64,000 nt of DNA, from NCBI RefSeq assembly GCF_019737615.1, contig NZ_JAHKKS010000001.1, positions 124,001 through 188,000 on the forward strand, written 5' to 3'. This DNA is from Sphingobium xanthum (lineage in GTDB: Bacteria; Pseudomonadota; Alphaproteobacteria; Sphingomonadales; Sphingomonadaceae). Positions 1 through 7,857 of this stretch are shown one piece after another. Made by a program: the position numbers and the translations under genes. Under the pieces are notes generated by a model that did not search any database, was not told the DNA's origin, and saw only the letters and a list, made by a program, of their open reading frames with translations. Within the stretch, counting starts at the first letter, position 1; each line of letters begins with the position of its first letter.

Positions 1-825
1 GCCGCCGTGCGGTGCATAAGCTCCATAGCGGCCGTCGCGAGCCCGCATATAGGCGTCGTAATTGGAGTAGCCGGCCTTGCGCGCCATTTTGTCGAGCTTG
101 CGGCGCTGCTTGGCCTCTTCCCGAGCCAGCTTGCGTTCGTTGCGGGCACGGCTCGGATCGACATAGGTGCCATCGTAGCGATAGCCGGGTGCGTCATAGG
201 CGTAGCGCGTGTCGCGGCTGCTGGTCGCATCGCCGATCGCCGCGCCGGCAATCGCGCCGACGCCGGCGCCGAGGATCGCGCCGGTCGTGCGATCGCCCGG
301 ACCTGCGATGGCGCTGCCCAGCAGGCCGCCGGTCACGCCACCGATGACGGCGCCAGCGACGGCGCGGCCGCCATTGTCGTGAGGAGCGTCCTCGCGATAG
401 CGCGGGCCGTCGTCATGGCCGCCGTAGCGCTCCCAGTCGTAACCGACGCGGCTGTCATGGACCTGACCGTAGCGATCGGTCAGCACCGCATCGTCATAAT
501 AGCGCGACCAGCCATATCCGGCCTGCGGCGCGGGCAGGCCGTAGACGCGATAGTCGGAGATGTAATAGCTCGGCTGCAGCCAGTAGCCCGGCAGCACATA
601 GCCCACGACCGGGCGACGATAAGCGCCCCAGCCGCCCGGCGCCTGCCAGCCACCCCACCAGCGGCCATTGACGCGGTGGCCCCAGTTCCAGCGGTTGTTG
701 TTCATGACCGGGCCGCCATGCAAGACCATGGGGCCTCTTGCGACGTGCGGTGCGGTGGTCTGCGCCACAGCCGGCATAGCCGCGAGGCTGGCGGCACCGA
801 GGCCGACGAGAAGAAGCATCCGCAT
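1..825 (-). CDS. RcnB-like periplasmic protein with glycine-zipper segment (C-terminus outside window)
   Basis: The reading frame is open for 275 codons and runs off the left edge of the window, so the C-terminus is missing. It begins with a typical signal peptide (MRMLLLVGLGAASLAAMPAVAQ). The middle is rich in Trp, Tyr and Gly (NNRWNWGHRVNGRWWGGW, then GYVLPGYWLQPSYYISDY), the RcnB/DUF-like pattern of small periplasmic or outer-membrane-associated proteins. After that comes a Gly/Ala-rich glycine-zipper stretch (AVAGAVIGGVTGGLLGSAIAG), usually membrane-interacting, then a charged Arg/Lys-rich tail. An in-frame ATG 18 bases upstream (843) is an alternative start. Nickel/cobalt homeostasis is the name-giving role of RcnB, but these proteins are generally of unknown function. 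Confidence 0.75.
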   Translation of the reverse strand, partial: MRMLLLVGLGAASLAAMPAVAQTTAPHVARGPMVLHGGPVMNNNRWNWGHRVNGRWWGGWQAPGGWGAYRRPVVGYVLPGYWLQPSYYISDYRVYGLPAPQAGYGWSRYYDDAVLTDRYGQVHDSRVGYDWERYGGHDDGPRYREDAPHDNGGRAVAGAVIGGVTGGLLGSAIAGPGDRTTGAILGAGVGAIAGAAIGDATSSRDTRYAYDAPGYRYDGTYVDPSRARNERKLAREEAKQRRKLDKMARKAGYSNYDAYMRARDGRYGAYAPHGG

Positions 826-982
826 CGCGATTCGTCCCTGCATTCCGTCCCGGCACGCGCGTGAGCGGCCGTTCTTGTTCAGCTTCGGGATGTATCAGCG
901 CCGTGCGATGGTTACCACGCGATTCACCATATTCTCTGTCCCAAACTGGAGCAGAACTGGCTGAAATGCGCGGCTTTTCTCG

Positions 983-1471
983 TCAGCCCGCGAGGGCGGG
1001 GGCAATCGCCGCGCAGAGCGCTTCGAGACCGCGTGCGTCCGCCTCGTCGAAGCGGGCAGGCGCGGGGCTGTCGAGATCGAGTACGCCGATGAGACGGCCT
1101 TCATGGACGATGGGCACGACCACTTCGGAGGCCGAGGCGGCGTCGCAGGCGATATGGCCGGGGAAGGCGTGGACGTCTTCGACAAGCTGCGTCTCGCGCG
1201 TTGCTGCCGCCGTGCCGCACACGCCCTTGCCGAGCGGGATGCGGATGCAGGCGGCCTTGCCCTGGAAAGGGCCGAGCACGAGCTCGTCGCCGACCAACCG
1301 ATAGAATCCGGTCCAGTTCAAATCGGGCAGGAACTGCCAGATGAGCGCGGCGACATTGGCCATGTTGGCGATGGCGTCCGGTTCGCCTGCAACGATGGCT
1401 TTAGCGGCGTCGCGCAGATCGTCGTGGAGCGTCGCCTTGTCGGCGGCATCGGCGGGCGCGAAATCGTACAT
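983..1471 (-). CDS. msrC: Free methionine-(R)-sulfoxide reductase (GAF domain)
   Basis: A 162-residue single-GAF-domain protein that matches the free methionine-(R)-sulfoxide reductase family in length and in its signature segments: NWTGFYRL, LVLGPFQGKAACIRIPLGKG, VCGTAA, DVHAFPGHIACDAAS and VPIVHEGRLIGVLDLDSP. The three conserved cysteines are at residues 75, 85 and 109; in the family they form the catalytic and resolving thiols. The enzyme reduces free oxidised methionine in the cytoplasm with thioredoxin. It is transcribed alone, divergently from the membrane protein that starts at 1583. Confidence 0.9.
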   Translation of the reverse strand: MYDFAPADAADKATLHDDLRDAAKAIVAGEPDAIANMANVAALIWQFLPDLNWTGFYRLVGDELVLGPFQGKAACIRIPLGKGVCGTAAATRETQLVEDVHAFPGHIACDAASASEVVVPIVHEGRLIGVLDLDSPAPARFDEADARGLEALCAAIAPALAG

Positions 1472-1582
1472 GACTGCCCATGTAGGGCGACGACGAGGCC
1501 GTTACCAGACTTGCAGTGCAAGCCGGTCCGTGGTCTTCAGCGTCCGGATCGCGCGACACGCGCCACAACGCCAGGGGACGGC

Positions 1583-2398
1583 ATGAACGGCGACGATCAG
1601 ACGACACGGGCGCTCGCGCGCGAAGTGGGCCGCAACAGCGTCGAGCGGCTTGGCGACGGGCTGAGGCGGCTGCTGGGCGAGGCAATGGCGCTATTCCGGC
1701 TGCTGCTCTGTGCTGTGTTCCTGCTCAATGTTGCGGGTTTCTGGTTCCGCTTTTCCTTCGCCGACACGATCGCGCCCGAGCGTCACGATGAAGTTGCTGT
1801 GCTGTTCGGCATGGGGGCGACAGTAGCGCTGCTTGCGCTATTGATCAGCCTGCTGTTCACGATTCCGCTTGCCCGTGCGATGCGACGCGCCATCACGAAC
1901 TGGACGCAAGTCTCCGTCACTGGCGATCTGTCCGACGAAGCCATGGCCGATGCGAAGCGCGTCAAGCTCACGGGCACGGTCTGGCTCGGCGTCACGTCGC
2001 TGGTCGGCTTTGGCGCGCTGGTGCTGTTCGTCACCGGCGTGCAGGTCGCAAGCAACGACTTTGCGGTGTTCACCCGCGCGCTGGAGCCGGCACCCATCGC
2101 TGAGCCGGCACCGCGAGCGCTCAATGCTGCCGAGGTTCCCGGCGTTCCTTCCAATGCGGCCGCCAATGTGACCGCATCGACACCAATCGCGACCAGCACG
2201 CCAGCGCCGGCCGTCTCACCCTCGCGGCCGGCAGCAGCGCCTAGGGAGACGCGCGCGGCGCCCCGTCCGCGTGCGAGCGCCACACCTGTCCGGCCCGCTG
2301 CCTTGCCGCCGCCGACCCGCACGCCCGCCGCTTCACCCTCGCCGACGCCTGCCCCGGCAGCGCCCGCGCCGCAGCCGGCGCCGAGCGCCACGCCCTGA
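1583..2398 (+). CDS. Three-helix membrane protein with long Pro/Ala-rich tail, unknown function
   Basis: 271 residues from the ATG at 1583, which has a purine-rich AGGGGA about 6 bases upstream; the frame is open much further upstream but only antisense to msrC. The N-terminal half has three probable membrane segments (around residues 35-65, 70-95 and 133-158) separated by basic loops such as ARAMRRAITN. From about residue 175 the protein is almost pure Pro, Ala, Thr and Arg and is expected to be disordered. I do not recognise a family. The tail resembles low-complexity periplasmic or cytoplasmic tails common in high-GC genomes. Confidence 0.65.
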   Translation: MNGDDQTTRALAREVGRNSVERLGDGLRRLLGEAMALFRLLLCAVFLLNVAGFWFRFSFADTIAPERHDEVAVLFGMGATVALLALLISLLFTIPLARAMRRAITNWTQVSVTGDLSDEAMADAKRVKLTGTVWLGVTSLVGFGALVLFVTGVQVASNDFAVFTRALEPAPIAEPAPRALNAAEVPGVPSNAAANVTASTPIATSTPAPAVSPSRPAAAPRETRAAPRPRASATPVRPAALPPPTRTPAASPSPTPAPAAPAPQPAPSATP

Positions 2399-2421
2399 GA
2401 GAGCGGGCGGCAGCTTTCCCG

Positions 2422-2826
2422 TCAGTCCATCGTCACCCTTCCGCGCGCGGCCTTCACGGTGCTGCGGGCCTTCTTGGTATCGACGCGCCGGGCCTTGGCG
2501 GCCTTGCTCGGCTTGGTCTTGATCCGCCGCGCCTCGCGCTCGTCAGCCTTGTCGAGTATCGCGATCAGGCGCGCGCGGGCATCCTCGCGATTGGCTTCCT
2601 GTGTGCGGAAGCGCTGCGCCTGAATGACCAGGGTACCACTCGCGGTCATGCGCGAGCCGGCGATGGTGCGCAGGCGGCGATAGCTTTCGGGTGAGAGGCC
2701 GAGCCGGAAGACATCGACGCGCAACTGCACGGCGCTCGCCACCTTGTTGACATTCTGCCCGCCGGGCCCGCTCGCGGTGACGAAGCGCTCTTCCAGCGCA
2801 TCGTCGGGAAGGATCCGCTCGCTCAT
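2422..2826 (-). CDS. arfB: Alternative ribosome-rescue factor / class I release-factor-like hydrolase
   Basis: 134 residues. It carries the catalytic GGQ motif in the context TASGPGGQNVNKVASAVQLRVD near the N-terminus and ends in a Lys/Arg-rich tail (AKARRVDTKKARSTVKAARG), the architecture of ArfB (YaeJ). ArfB inserts the basic tail in the empty mRNA channel of stalled ribosomes and hydrolyses peptidyl-tRNA with the GGQ loop. Codon-recognition domains of true release factors are absent. Its ATG overlaps the stop of the upstream pseudouridine synthase by 4 bases (ATGA), so the two are probably translationally coupled. Confidence 0.9.
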   Translation of the reverse strand: MSERILPDDALEERFVTASGPGGQNVNKVASAVQLRVDVFRLGLSPESYRRLRTIAGSRMTASGTLVIQAQRFRTQEANREDARARLIAILDKADEREARRIKTKPSKAAKARRVDTKKARSTVKAARGRVTMD

Positions 2827-3560
2827 GCCGTCGCGTCCAGTCCCTCGCTATCGGCGAAGCCGGCATCGGCGAAGCTCGGCGGGACCGGCGCCGTGGCCGC
2901 GACCGGTGGCTTGCCTGCACGAGGCAAAGACAAGCTGCGGGCGTGGAGCAGCATGCCGTCGCGCCAGCTCTTGTCTGGCTTGGCGGTGCGATAGACCGGA
3001 TCGCCCAGGATGCCGAGACCAAGGCCATGCAGCGCATGGGCGCGCAGCTGATGCGTGCGACCGGTCTCCGGGCGGAAGCGGATGAGCGCCCGGCCATCGC
3101 GCGAGGCCAGAACCTCCCAGTGCGTGATCGCACTTTTGCCGCCCTTGCCCGGTCCCATGCGCCAGCCGGTCTCGGCGGTGCTGGTCTTGACCAGCGGCAT
3201 GTCGATGACGCCCGATGTCTCGATCGGAATGCCGTCCAATATGGCGAGATAGCTCTTCTCGACCTGCCGCGCCTCGAACGCTTCGGTGAAGCGCTTGGCG
3301 GCCTTGGGATTGCGCGCGAGGAGCAGGCAGCCGCTAGTGTCACGATCAAGCCGATGCACGGCGACCGGCCAGCGCTGGAAGCCGAAGGCGAGGCTGGTGA
3401 GATGATTTTCGAGGCTGAGGCTGCCGTCGCGCGGCGGATCGACGGGCAGGCCCGCCGGCTTGTCGAGGATGATCGCTTCGCCATCCATGAAGAGCACGCG
3501 GTCGGTCAGCGGCGAGAGGCCGCCGGGAGAGGGGTGCGATGATCGGGAGTTGACGGCCAT
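2823..3560 (-). CDS. RluA-family pseudouridine synthase
   Basis: 245 residues from the ATG at 3560. The catalytic motif of RluA-type enzymes is clear: VAVHRLDRDTSGCLLLARN, whose second Asp is the nucleophile. Further conserved segments are ILDKPAGLPVDP near the N-terminus and RPETGRTHQLRAHALHGLGLGILGDPVY near the C-terminus. There is no S4 RNA-binding domain, so it resembles the short RluA/YlyB-like branch that modifies rRNA or tRNA. The exact target nucleotide cannot be assigned. It overlaps arfB by 4 bases, putting two translation-related genes in one operon. Confidence 0.88.
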   Translation of the reverse strand: MAVNSRSSHPSPGGLSPLTDRVLFMDGEAIILDKPAGLPVDPPRDGSLSLENHLTSLAFGFQRWPVAVHRLDRDTSGCLLLARNPKAAKRFTEAFEARQVEKSYLAILDGIPIETSGVIDMPLVKTSTAETGWRMGPGKGGKSAITHWEVLASRDGRALIRFRPETGRTHQLRAHALHGLGLGILGDPVYRTAKPDKSWRDGMLLHARSLSLPRAGKPPVAATAPVPPSFADAGFADSEGLDATA

Positions 3561-3583
3561 GTCCCAGCCTATAGGGCGTGGCC

Positions 3584-4591
3584 ATGGGCGGGGAAAGCGC
3601 TGTCGGTCCAGACCATGATGCCGAGCGCGGCCCAACCGCGCGCGCACGGCTCGACTGGGTCGATGCGCTGAAGGGCGTGGGCATCGTCGCGGTGGTCGCG
3701 GGGCATGTCTGGACGCGGGGCTGGGTGCGCGACGCAATCTACGCCGTCCATATGCCGCTCTTCTTCATCCTCTCGGGCTATACGACACGGCATGTCCCGT
3801 GGCGCATCTTCCTGCCGGCGGCATTGCGCAGCCTGTGGGTGCCGTTTTTCTGCTTCTCGGCGATCCTGCTTGCCGCAGATTTCCTGATCGAAGGCGCCAA
3901 GGGCTTCCGGCCGATCTTCTCCGGCTGGTGGCATGGCGCGACGACCATCCTCTTCCACGCCGAGCAGACGCGCGGGCCGTTCACGATCCTCTGGTTCATC
4001 CCTTGCCTGTTCCTCGCGCGGCTGGCCTGGAATGCGCTCACGGCAAACGGCCGCCGGCCGAATGCGCCGTTGCTGGTGGTGGCTATGGCGCTGGTTTTCG
4101 CGCTCGCGCTGTTCGCGCATCATTTCGGCCAATGGTCGCCGCTCGCGCTGCTGGCCCTGCCGGGTGCGCTGCTGATGATCTGGGCCGGGGCGCTTTGGCG
4201 ACACTGGGGACCGCCGCCGCGAATCGGCGCGGTCGCCATGGCAATGATCGCGGTCGCGGTGCTGATCTGGTTCCCGCCGGTGAACATGAAGCAGGGCGAC
4301 ATCGGCTGGCCGGGCCTCTCGCTCGCCGGTGCCATGGCGGTTACGGTCACGCTGGCGGCGCTGCTCCAGCGCCTGCCGATCGCGCTGATCGGCGGCCTTG
4401 CGATGCTCGGCAGGGCCACTCTGGTCATCATGTATGCGCATGTCGCGCTCATTCACTATCTGCGGCCCTATGCTCCGGCCGCCGTCATTTTTATCGCCGC
4501 TTTGGCGCTTTCCTGGGAACTGGATCGGCGGCTGCGCCGTTTTGCATCGTCGCGACGGATACTGCTTGGCGAGAGCAAAGTCGGGCGGTAA
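3584..4591 (+). CDS. Acyltransferase 3 family integral membrane protein
   Basis: 335 residues from ATG 3584; a GTG two codons earlier (3578) is equally possible. The N-terminal segment RLDWVDALKGVGIVAVVAGHVWTRG followed by AVHMPLFFILSGY is the hallmark of the acyltransferase 3 / fucose-4-O-acetylase-like family, where the His in the first membrane helix is needed for transfer of acyl groups to extracytoplasmic sugars. About ten hydrophobic segments follow. The likely role is O-acetylation of a surface polysaccharide or lipid; no polysaccharide genes are adjacent, so the substrate is unknown. Confidence 0.82.
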   Translation: MGGESAVGPDHDAERGPTARARLDWVDALKGVGIVAVVAGHVWTRGWVRDAIYAVHMPLFFILSGYTTRHVPWRIFLPAALRSLWVPFFCFSAILLAADFLIEGAKGFRPIFSGWWHGATTILFHAEQTRGPFTILWFIPCLFLARLAWNALTANGRRPNAPLLVVAMALVFALALFAHHFGQWSPLALLALPGALLMIWAGALWRHWGPPPRIGAVAMAMIAVAVLIWFPPVNMKQGDIGWPGLSLAGAMAVTVTLAALLQRLPIALIGGLAMLGRATLVIMYAHVALIHYLRPYAPAAVIFIAALALSWELDRRLRRFASSRRILLGESKVGR

Positions 4592-4609
4592 CCGCTGCTT
4601 AAGTCTATT

Positions 4610-4677
4610 GACTCACAACGGCACCTGAGTCCGTTGCGCAACAGCTTTACGTGTGAATCGTAACGACTCGTGGATTC
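4610..4677. promoter_or_regulatory. Cluster of five GANTC (CcrM) methylation sites upstream of ctrA
   Basis: GANTC occurs at 4610-4614, 4627-4631, 4655-4659, 4665-4669 and 4673-4677, five times in 68 bases. In Caulobacter and relatives, CcrM methylates GANTC and the methylation state of promoter sites controls cell-cycle timing of transcription, including ctrA. The density here, directly upstream of ctrA, fits such control. CcrM itself is not in the window. Confidence 0.75.
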
Positions 4678-4684
4678 AAGCCGC

Positions 4685-4729
4685 TTTACCCTAAATTAAC
4701 CTTTTGCGTTCATCTGTCATATGGTTAAT
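4685..4729. promoter_or_regulatory. Putative CtrA autoregulatory boxes
   Basis: TTTA-N7-TTAAC at 4685-4700 differs in one base from the CtrA consensus TTAA-N7-TTAAC. A second half-site, ATTAACCAT on the minus strand (4721-4729), follows 20 bases later. Both lie within 110 bases of the ctrA start codon and just downstream of the GANTC cluster, the arrangement expected for self-regulation by CtrA. Confidence 0.6.
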
Positions 4730-4793
4730 AGTTACGGCCAGGCCTGCCGAGCCGGGAAGGTGCGCCGGAACGATCGAAACAGAGGGCAACCAT

Positions 4794-5507
4794 ATGCGCG
4801 TGCTGCTGATTGAAGACGAACCGACGACCGCCAAGGCGATTGAGCTCATGCTCACGACCGAAGGCTTTAACGTATATACGACCGACCTCGGCGAAGAGGG
4901 CTTGGATCTCGGCAAGCTCTACGATTACGACATCATCTGCCTCGACCTTAACCTCCCGGACATGCACGGCTATGACGTGCTCAAGAAGCTTCGCAGCTCG
5001 CGTGTCCAGACCCCGGTTCTGATCCTGTCGGGCATTTCGGAGATGGACAGCAAGGTCCGCTCCTTCGGTTTCGGCGCCGACGACTATGTAACCAAGCCGT
5101 TCCACAAGGATGAGCTGGTTGCGCGCATTCACGCCGTGGTGCGCCGCTCCAAGGGCCATTCGCAGTCGGTCATCCGCACCGGCAAGCTAGCCGTCAATCT
5201 CGACGCCAAGACCGTCGAAGTGGACAGCAACCGCGTTCATCTCACCGGCAAGGAATATGCTATGCTGGAGCTGCTCTCGCTCCGCAAGGGCACGACGCTC
5301 ACCAAGGAAATGTTCCTCAACCACCTCTATGGTGGCATGGACGAGCCGGAACTCAAGATCATCGACGTGTTCATCTGCAAGCTGCGCAAGAAGCTCTCGC
5401 TGGCTTGCAGCGGCGACAATTATATCGAGACGGTCTGGGGTCGTGGCTATGTGCTGCGCGATCCGGACGAGGCCATTGAGGGCCTGGATGCCGTTCAGGT
5501 CGCCTGA
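4794..5507 (+). CDS. ctrA: Cell-cycle response regulator CtrA
   Basis: 237 residues from the ATG at 4794, which is preceded by AGAGGG and gives the canonical N-terminus [20 protein letters not shown]. The receiver domain (about 1-120) has the acidic pocket ED, phosphoacceptor Asp51 in ICLDLNLPD and the conserved Lys in [11 protein letters not shown]. The C-terminal winged-helix DNA-binding domain (about 125-228) is of the OmpR/PhoB type, with [49 protein letters not shown], almost unchanged across CtrA proteins. CtrA controls division, motility and, in many species, replication genes after phosphorelay from CckA/ChpT. The gene is monocistronic, followed by a hairpin terminator. Confidence 0.98.
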   Translation: MRVLLIEDEPTTAKAIELMLTTEGFNVYTTDLGEEGLDLGKLYDYDIICLDLNLPDMHGYDVLKKLRSSRVQTPVLILSGISEMDSKVRSFGFGADDYVTKPFHKDELVARIHAVVRRSKGHSQSVIRTGKLAVNLDAKTVEVDSNRVHLTGKEYAMLELLSLRKGTTLTKEMFLNHLYGGMDEPELKIIDVFICKLRKKLSLACSGDNYIETVWGRGYVLRDPDEAIEGLDAVQVA

Positions 5508-5543
5508 CGCAGCCCGTTTCCTGCCAGTTTATCGACGACTTGG

Positions 5544-5570
5544 GGCCGGCGGATTTCCGCCGGCCTTCCT
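5544..5570 (+). terminator. Probable intrinsic terminator of ctrA
   Basis: Perfect 9-bp stem GGCCGGCGG / CCGCCGGCC (5544-5552 and 5557-5565) with loop ATTT, followed by TTCCTGTTT. It lies 36 bases after the ctrA stop codon. The T-run is interrupted, so termination may be partial. Confidence 0.7.
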
Positions 5571-5625
5571 GTTTGCGGCGAAGGTCGCGAGGGCCGTAAC
5601 TTCACAAAGGTCACGCATGTCGCGC

Positions 5626-5750
5626 ATGGTGATCCGCGCAAAAGTCGCGCGCAGGGCGAGAGGGCCGGCGCGCAGCATGCGGTCGGGTTTTCTGACATGT
5701 CAAAGAGCGGAATGCCGCGACTCTGACACGGCGCGGCGGCCGTAGGACAG
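5626..5750 (+). repeat. Dispersed non-coding element, copy A
   Basis: The ctrA downstream gap (5571-5857) has no convincing gene but shares ordered blocks with the gap at 24026-24159. Block 1 is GCATGGTGATCCGCGCAAAA followed by GTCGC (from 5634 here, from 24027 in the other copy, which lacks one T). Block 2 is GTCAAAGAGCGG (5699 and 24094). Block 3 is GTAGGACAG (5742 and 24151). Spacings are similar but not identical (50 versus 44, then 31 versus 45 bases). A palindrome TGACATGTCA (5693-5702) precedes block 2 in this copy only. The role is unknown; a small RNA, a shared promoter/leader or a decayed repeat are possible. Confidence 0.5.
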
Positions 5751-5938
5751 CGTTTTTCAGAGGCTGCCGACGCGCACCGCCGAATTGCTGCGACAATCGG
5801 GCCGGCCCCTGCTAGAGGACCCGGCATTGCCGCGATTTCAGCCCGCAAGCTTTCGCCGTGACTGAGAGACGATCCGCGCTCCCGCTTGCCGAACGGGACG
5901 ATATCAATGGCAGCCAGCTGCACCGAAAGCCTCTTCGC

Positions 5939-6172
5939 ATGACCCGGGTCGTCACCATCGACGACACGCCCGAAGCCGTCACAGCGCTCTGCGCCAAGTT
6001 CGGGATAGGCATATCCGTGATCGAGCCTCTTCCTTCGGGAGGGACGCGCGTCATCCTCAATAACGGGGTCGATGCCGAAAAGGTGCGGCGGGAGATGAAA
6101 GCGAAGCTGATCGCCGGGCCGAGCGTGCGCTCGTCGCTGTACGTCGCCCGGATCCGAGCGCCGCAGAGCTAG
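5939..6172 (+). CDS. Small conserved-looking hypothetical protein
   Basis: 77 residues from the ATG at 5939 (MTRVVTIDDTPEAVTALC...). The frame is also open from a GTG at 5858, but the extra 27 residues look like read-through. The compositional pattern (VIEPLPSGGTRVILNNGVDAEKVRREMKAKLI) is that of a small folded alpha/beta protein, with no signal peptide or membrane segment. I do not recognise the family. It precedes the spermidine-synthase-like gene by 25 bases in the same direction, so the two may be cotranscribed. Confidence 0.55.
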   Translation: MTRVVTIDDTPEAVTALCAKFGIGISVIEPLPSGGTRVILNNGVDAEKVRREMKAKLIAGPSVRSSLYVARIRAPQS

Positions 6173-6197
6173 ACGAGGCAGCATCATCCGGCCGAGC

Positions 6198-6938
6198 GTG
6201 GAACGCCCGGTCGCAACATCAAGACGAACTGACGAGGGCGTGGTGCGCGCAAATCCCGAGGGCTGGATCGAGCCGCATGAATGCATTGCCACGGCGACCA
6301 TCCCCGATGGGGTAGAGCTGCAATTGATCCGCCATGGCGCGGATTTCACGATCGCGATCGACGACAATGATCTCATGAGCACGCGGGTCAGCGGGTCGGA
6401 GGTCGCGCTTGCGACAATGACGCATGCGCGGCTGGGGTCGCGCGCCGAGGCAGACTGGCTGATCGGCGGCTATGGCATGGGCTTCACTCTGCGCGCCGCA
6501 CTGGAGGCGCTCGGCGATGACGCCAGCGTGACGGTGGCCGAGCTGGTGCCGGAGATCATCGAATGGGCGCGCGGGCCGATGCACGCGCTGACGGCCGATT
6601 GCCTCGATGATCGCCGGGTTCAGCTGGTGAACCAGGATGTCGCGACGCTGATCGGCGCGGCGGCGGCCGGTTACGATGCCATCCTGCTCGATGTCGATAA
6701 CGGCCCCGAGGGCCTGTCCTGCCGGGCGAACGATTATCTCTATTCCGACAGGGGGCTGGCGGCGGCGCTGCGCGCGCTGAAGATCGGCGGAATCCTCGCG
6801 GTCTGGTCCGCCTTCGATGATCCCCGCTTTTCGGCGCGCCTGAAGGCGACCGGGTTCGAGGTCGCCGAAGTGAAGGTCAGCGACGGACACGAGGCCGATG
6901 GCGACACGCATGTGCTCTGGTTTGCGCGGAAGGGCTGA
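6198..6938 (+). CDS. Spermidine-synthase-like / methyltransferase-fold protein
   Basis: Up to 246 residues from GTG 6198. The Rossmann-fold nucleotide-binding segment is visible as WLIGGYGMGFTLRAALEAL, followed by the acidic strand end VTVAELVPEIIEWAR and by YDAILLDVDNGPEGL, which corresponds to the acidic active-site loop of polyamine aminopropyltransferases. These are the hallmarks of the 'spermidine synthase-like' group, many of which are probably not true polyamine synthases because the substrate-gate motifs are weak. The reaction cannot be assigned. The start is uncertain: no strong ribosome-binding site precedes the GTG. Confidence 0.7.
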   Translation: MERPVATSRRTDEGVVRANPEGWIEPHECIATATIPDGVELQLIRHGADFTIAIDDNDLMSTRVSGSEVALATMTHARLGSRAEADWLIGGYGMGFTLRAALEALGDDASVTVAELVPEIIEWARGPMHALTADCLDDRRVQLVNQDVATLIGAAAAGYDAILLDVDNGPEGLSCRANDYLYSDRGLAAALRALKIGGILAVWSAFDDPRFSARLKATGFEVAEVKVSDGHEADGDTHVLWFARKG

Positions 6939-7018
6939 TTGACAGCTCTCGAGATGCTGCGGGGACACGAATTTTTGGGGGTGGCCGCGACCCTGCGCCT
7001 GACCTAGATTTCTATGCC

Positions 7019-7801
7019 ATGAACATGCTGACAAAGTACGGCACCGAGGCGCTGACCGAGAAGGAGAAGCAGACGCTTCGCCTGATGGTGCGTGGTCACG
7101 ACGCGAAATCGATCGCGCGCAGCCTCGACCTGTCGGTGCATACGATCAACGAGCGCCTGCGCGAAGCACGGCGCAAGATGGCGGTGTCGAGCAGTCGCGA
7201 GGCCGCGCGGCTGCTGCTCAGCGCTGAAGGCAACGACATGGGCGCGCCGAACCCCAATTTGCTGGGGGACGCGGAAATCGGGGAAGACGCACGCGGCGCC
7301 CGGATGAATGAGGAGGCCGCGCCGATCGGCGGCGTGGGGCGGGTCTATCGTCCTTCCCGGTTCATCATCGGAGGTCTTCTCATGACGTTTGTTTTCAGCC
7401 TGCTAGCCATTGCCACCTTGCCCCAACTCGCTTCGACGACGTCGCAAGCACCGGTTGCCGCCGAGGCGAGGTCTTCCTCGGAAGTCGTGGCGACGGCACG
7501 CCAGTGGCTCGCCTTGCTCGATCAGGGACGATGGGACGAAACCTATCAGGCAACCGGAACCTCGTTTCGCCAACAGAACAGCAAGCAGGTCTGGGCCGCG
7601 GCCTCGGAAGAAGCGCGGGTGCCCCTGGGTGCCATGATCTCGCGCACATTCGTCAGTCAGGAAAATCTGCCTGCGCCGCCGGCGGGCTATGAAGTGGTGA
7701 AGTTCCGCACGCGCTTTGCGAACAAAACCGAGGCGGTGGAGACGGTCACGCTCGATCGTGAGGATGGCAGTTGGCGCGTGGTAGGCGTGACGATCGGCTA
7801 A
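7019..7801 (+). CDS. Membrane-anchored LuxR-type HTH protein with C-terminal DUF4019
   Basis: 260 residues. The N-terminus is a GerE/LuxR DNA-binding domain (about residues 10-70: LTEKEKQTLRLMVRGHDAKSIARSLDLSVHTINERLREARRKM). A linker of about 45 residues leads to one membrane helix (about 120-140, FIIGGLLMTFVFSLLAIATL). The C-terminal extracytoplasmic part (about 160-260) resembles DUF4019 (VVATARQWLALLDQGRWDETYQATG ... VKFRTRFANKTEAVETVTL). The layout suggests direct signalling from the periplasm to DNA, as in ToxR-like one-component regulators, but the ligand is unknown. It is monocistronic; the ATG at 7025 is an alternative start. Confidence 0.82.
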   Translation: MNMLTKYGTEALTEKEKQTLRLMVRGHDAKSIARSLDLSVHTINERLREARRKMAVSSSREAARLLLSAEGNDMGAPNPNLLGDAEIGEDARGARMNEEAAPIGGVGRVYRPSRFIIGGLLMTFVFSLLAIATLPQLASTTSQAPVAAEARSSSEVVATARQWLALLDQGRWDETYQATGTSFRQQNSKQVWAAASEEARVPLGAMISRTFVSQENLPAPPAGYEVVKFRTRFANKTEAVETVTLDREDGSWRVVGVTIG

Positions 7802-7857
7802 CCCGCCGGAACTCTCGTCGATCGGAAGGCGTGCGGCGCGCGCCTTTCGTCCTCCCT

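Noticed and set aside
3569..4456. 295-codon minus-strand frame rich in Arg, Asp and Glu
   Set aside because: Shadow of the acyltransferase gene; extreme charge composition is typical of antisense frames in high-GC DNA.
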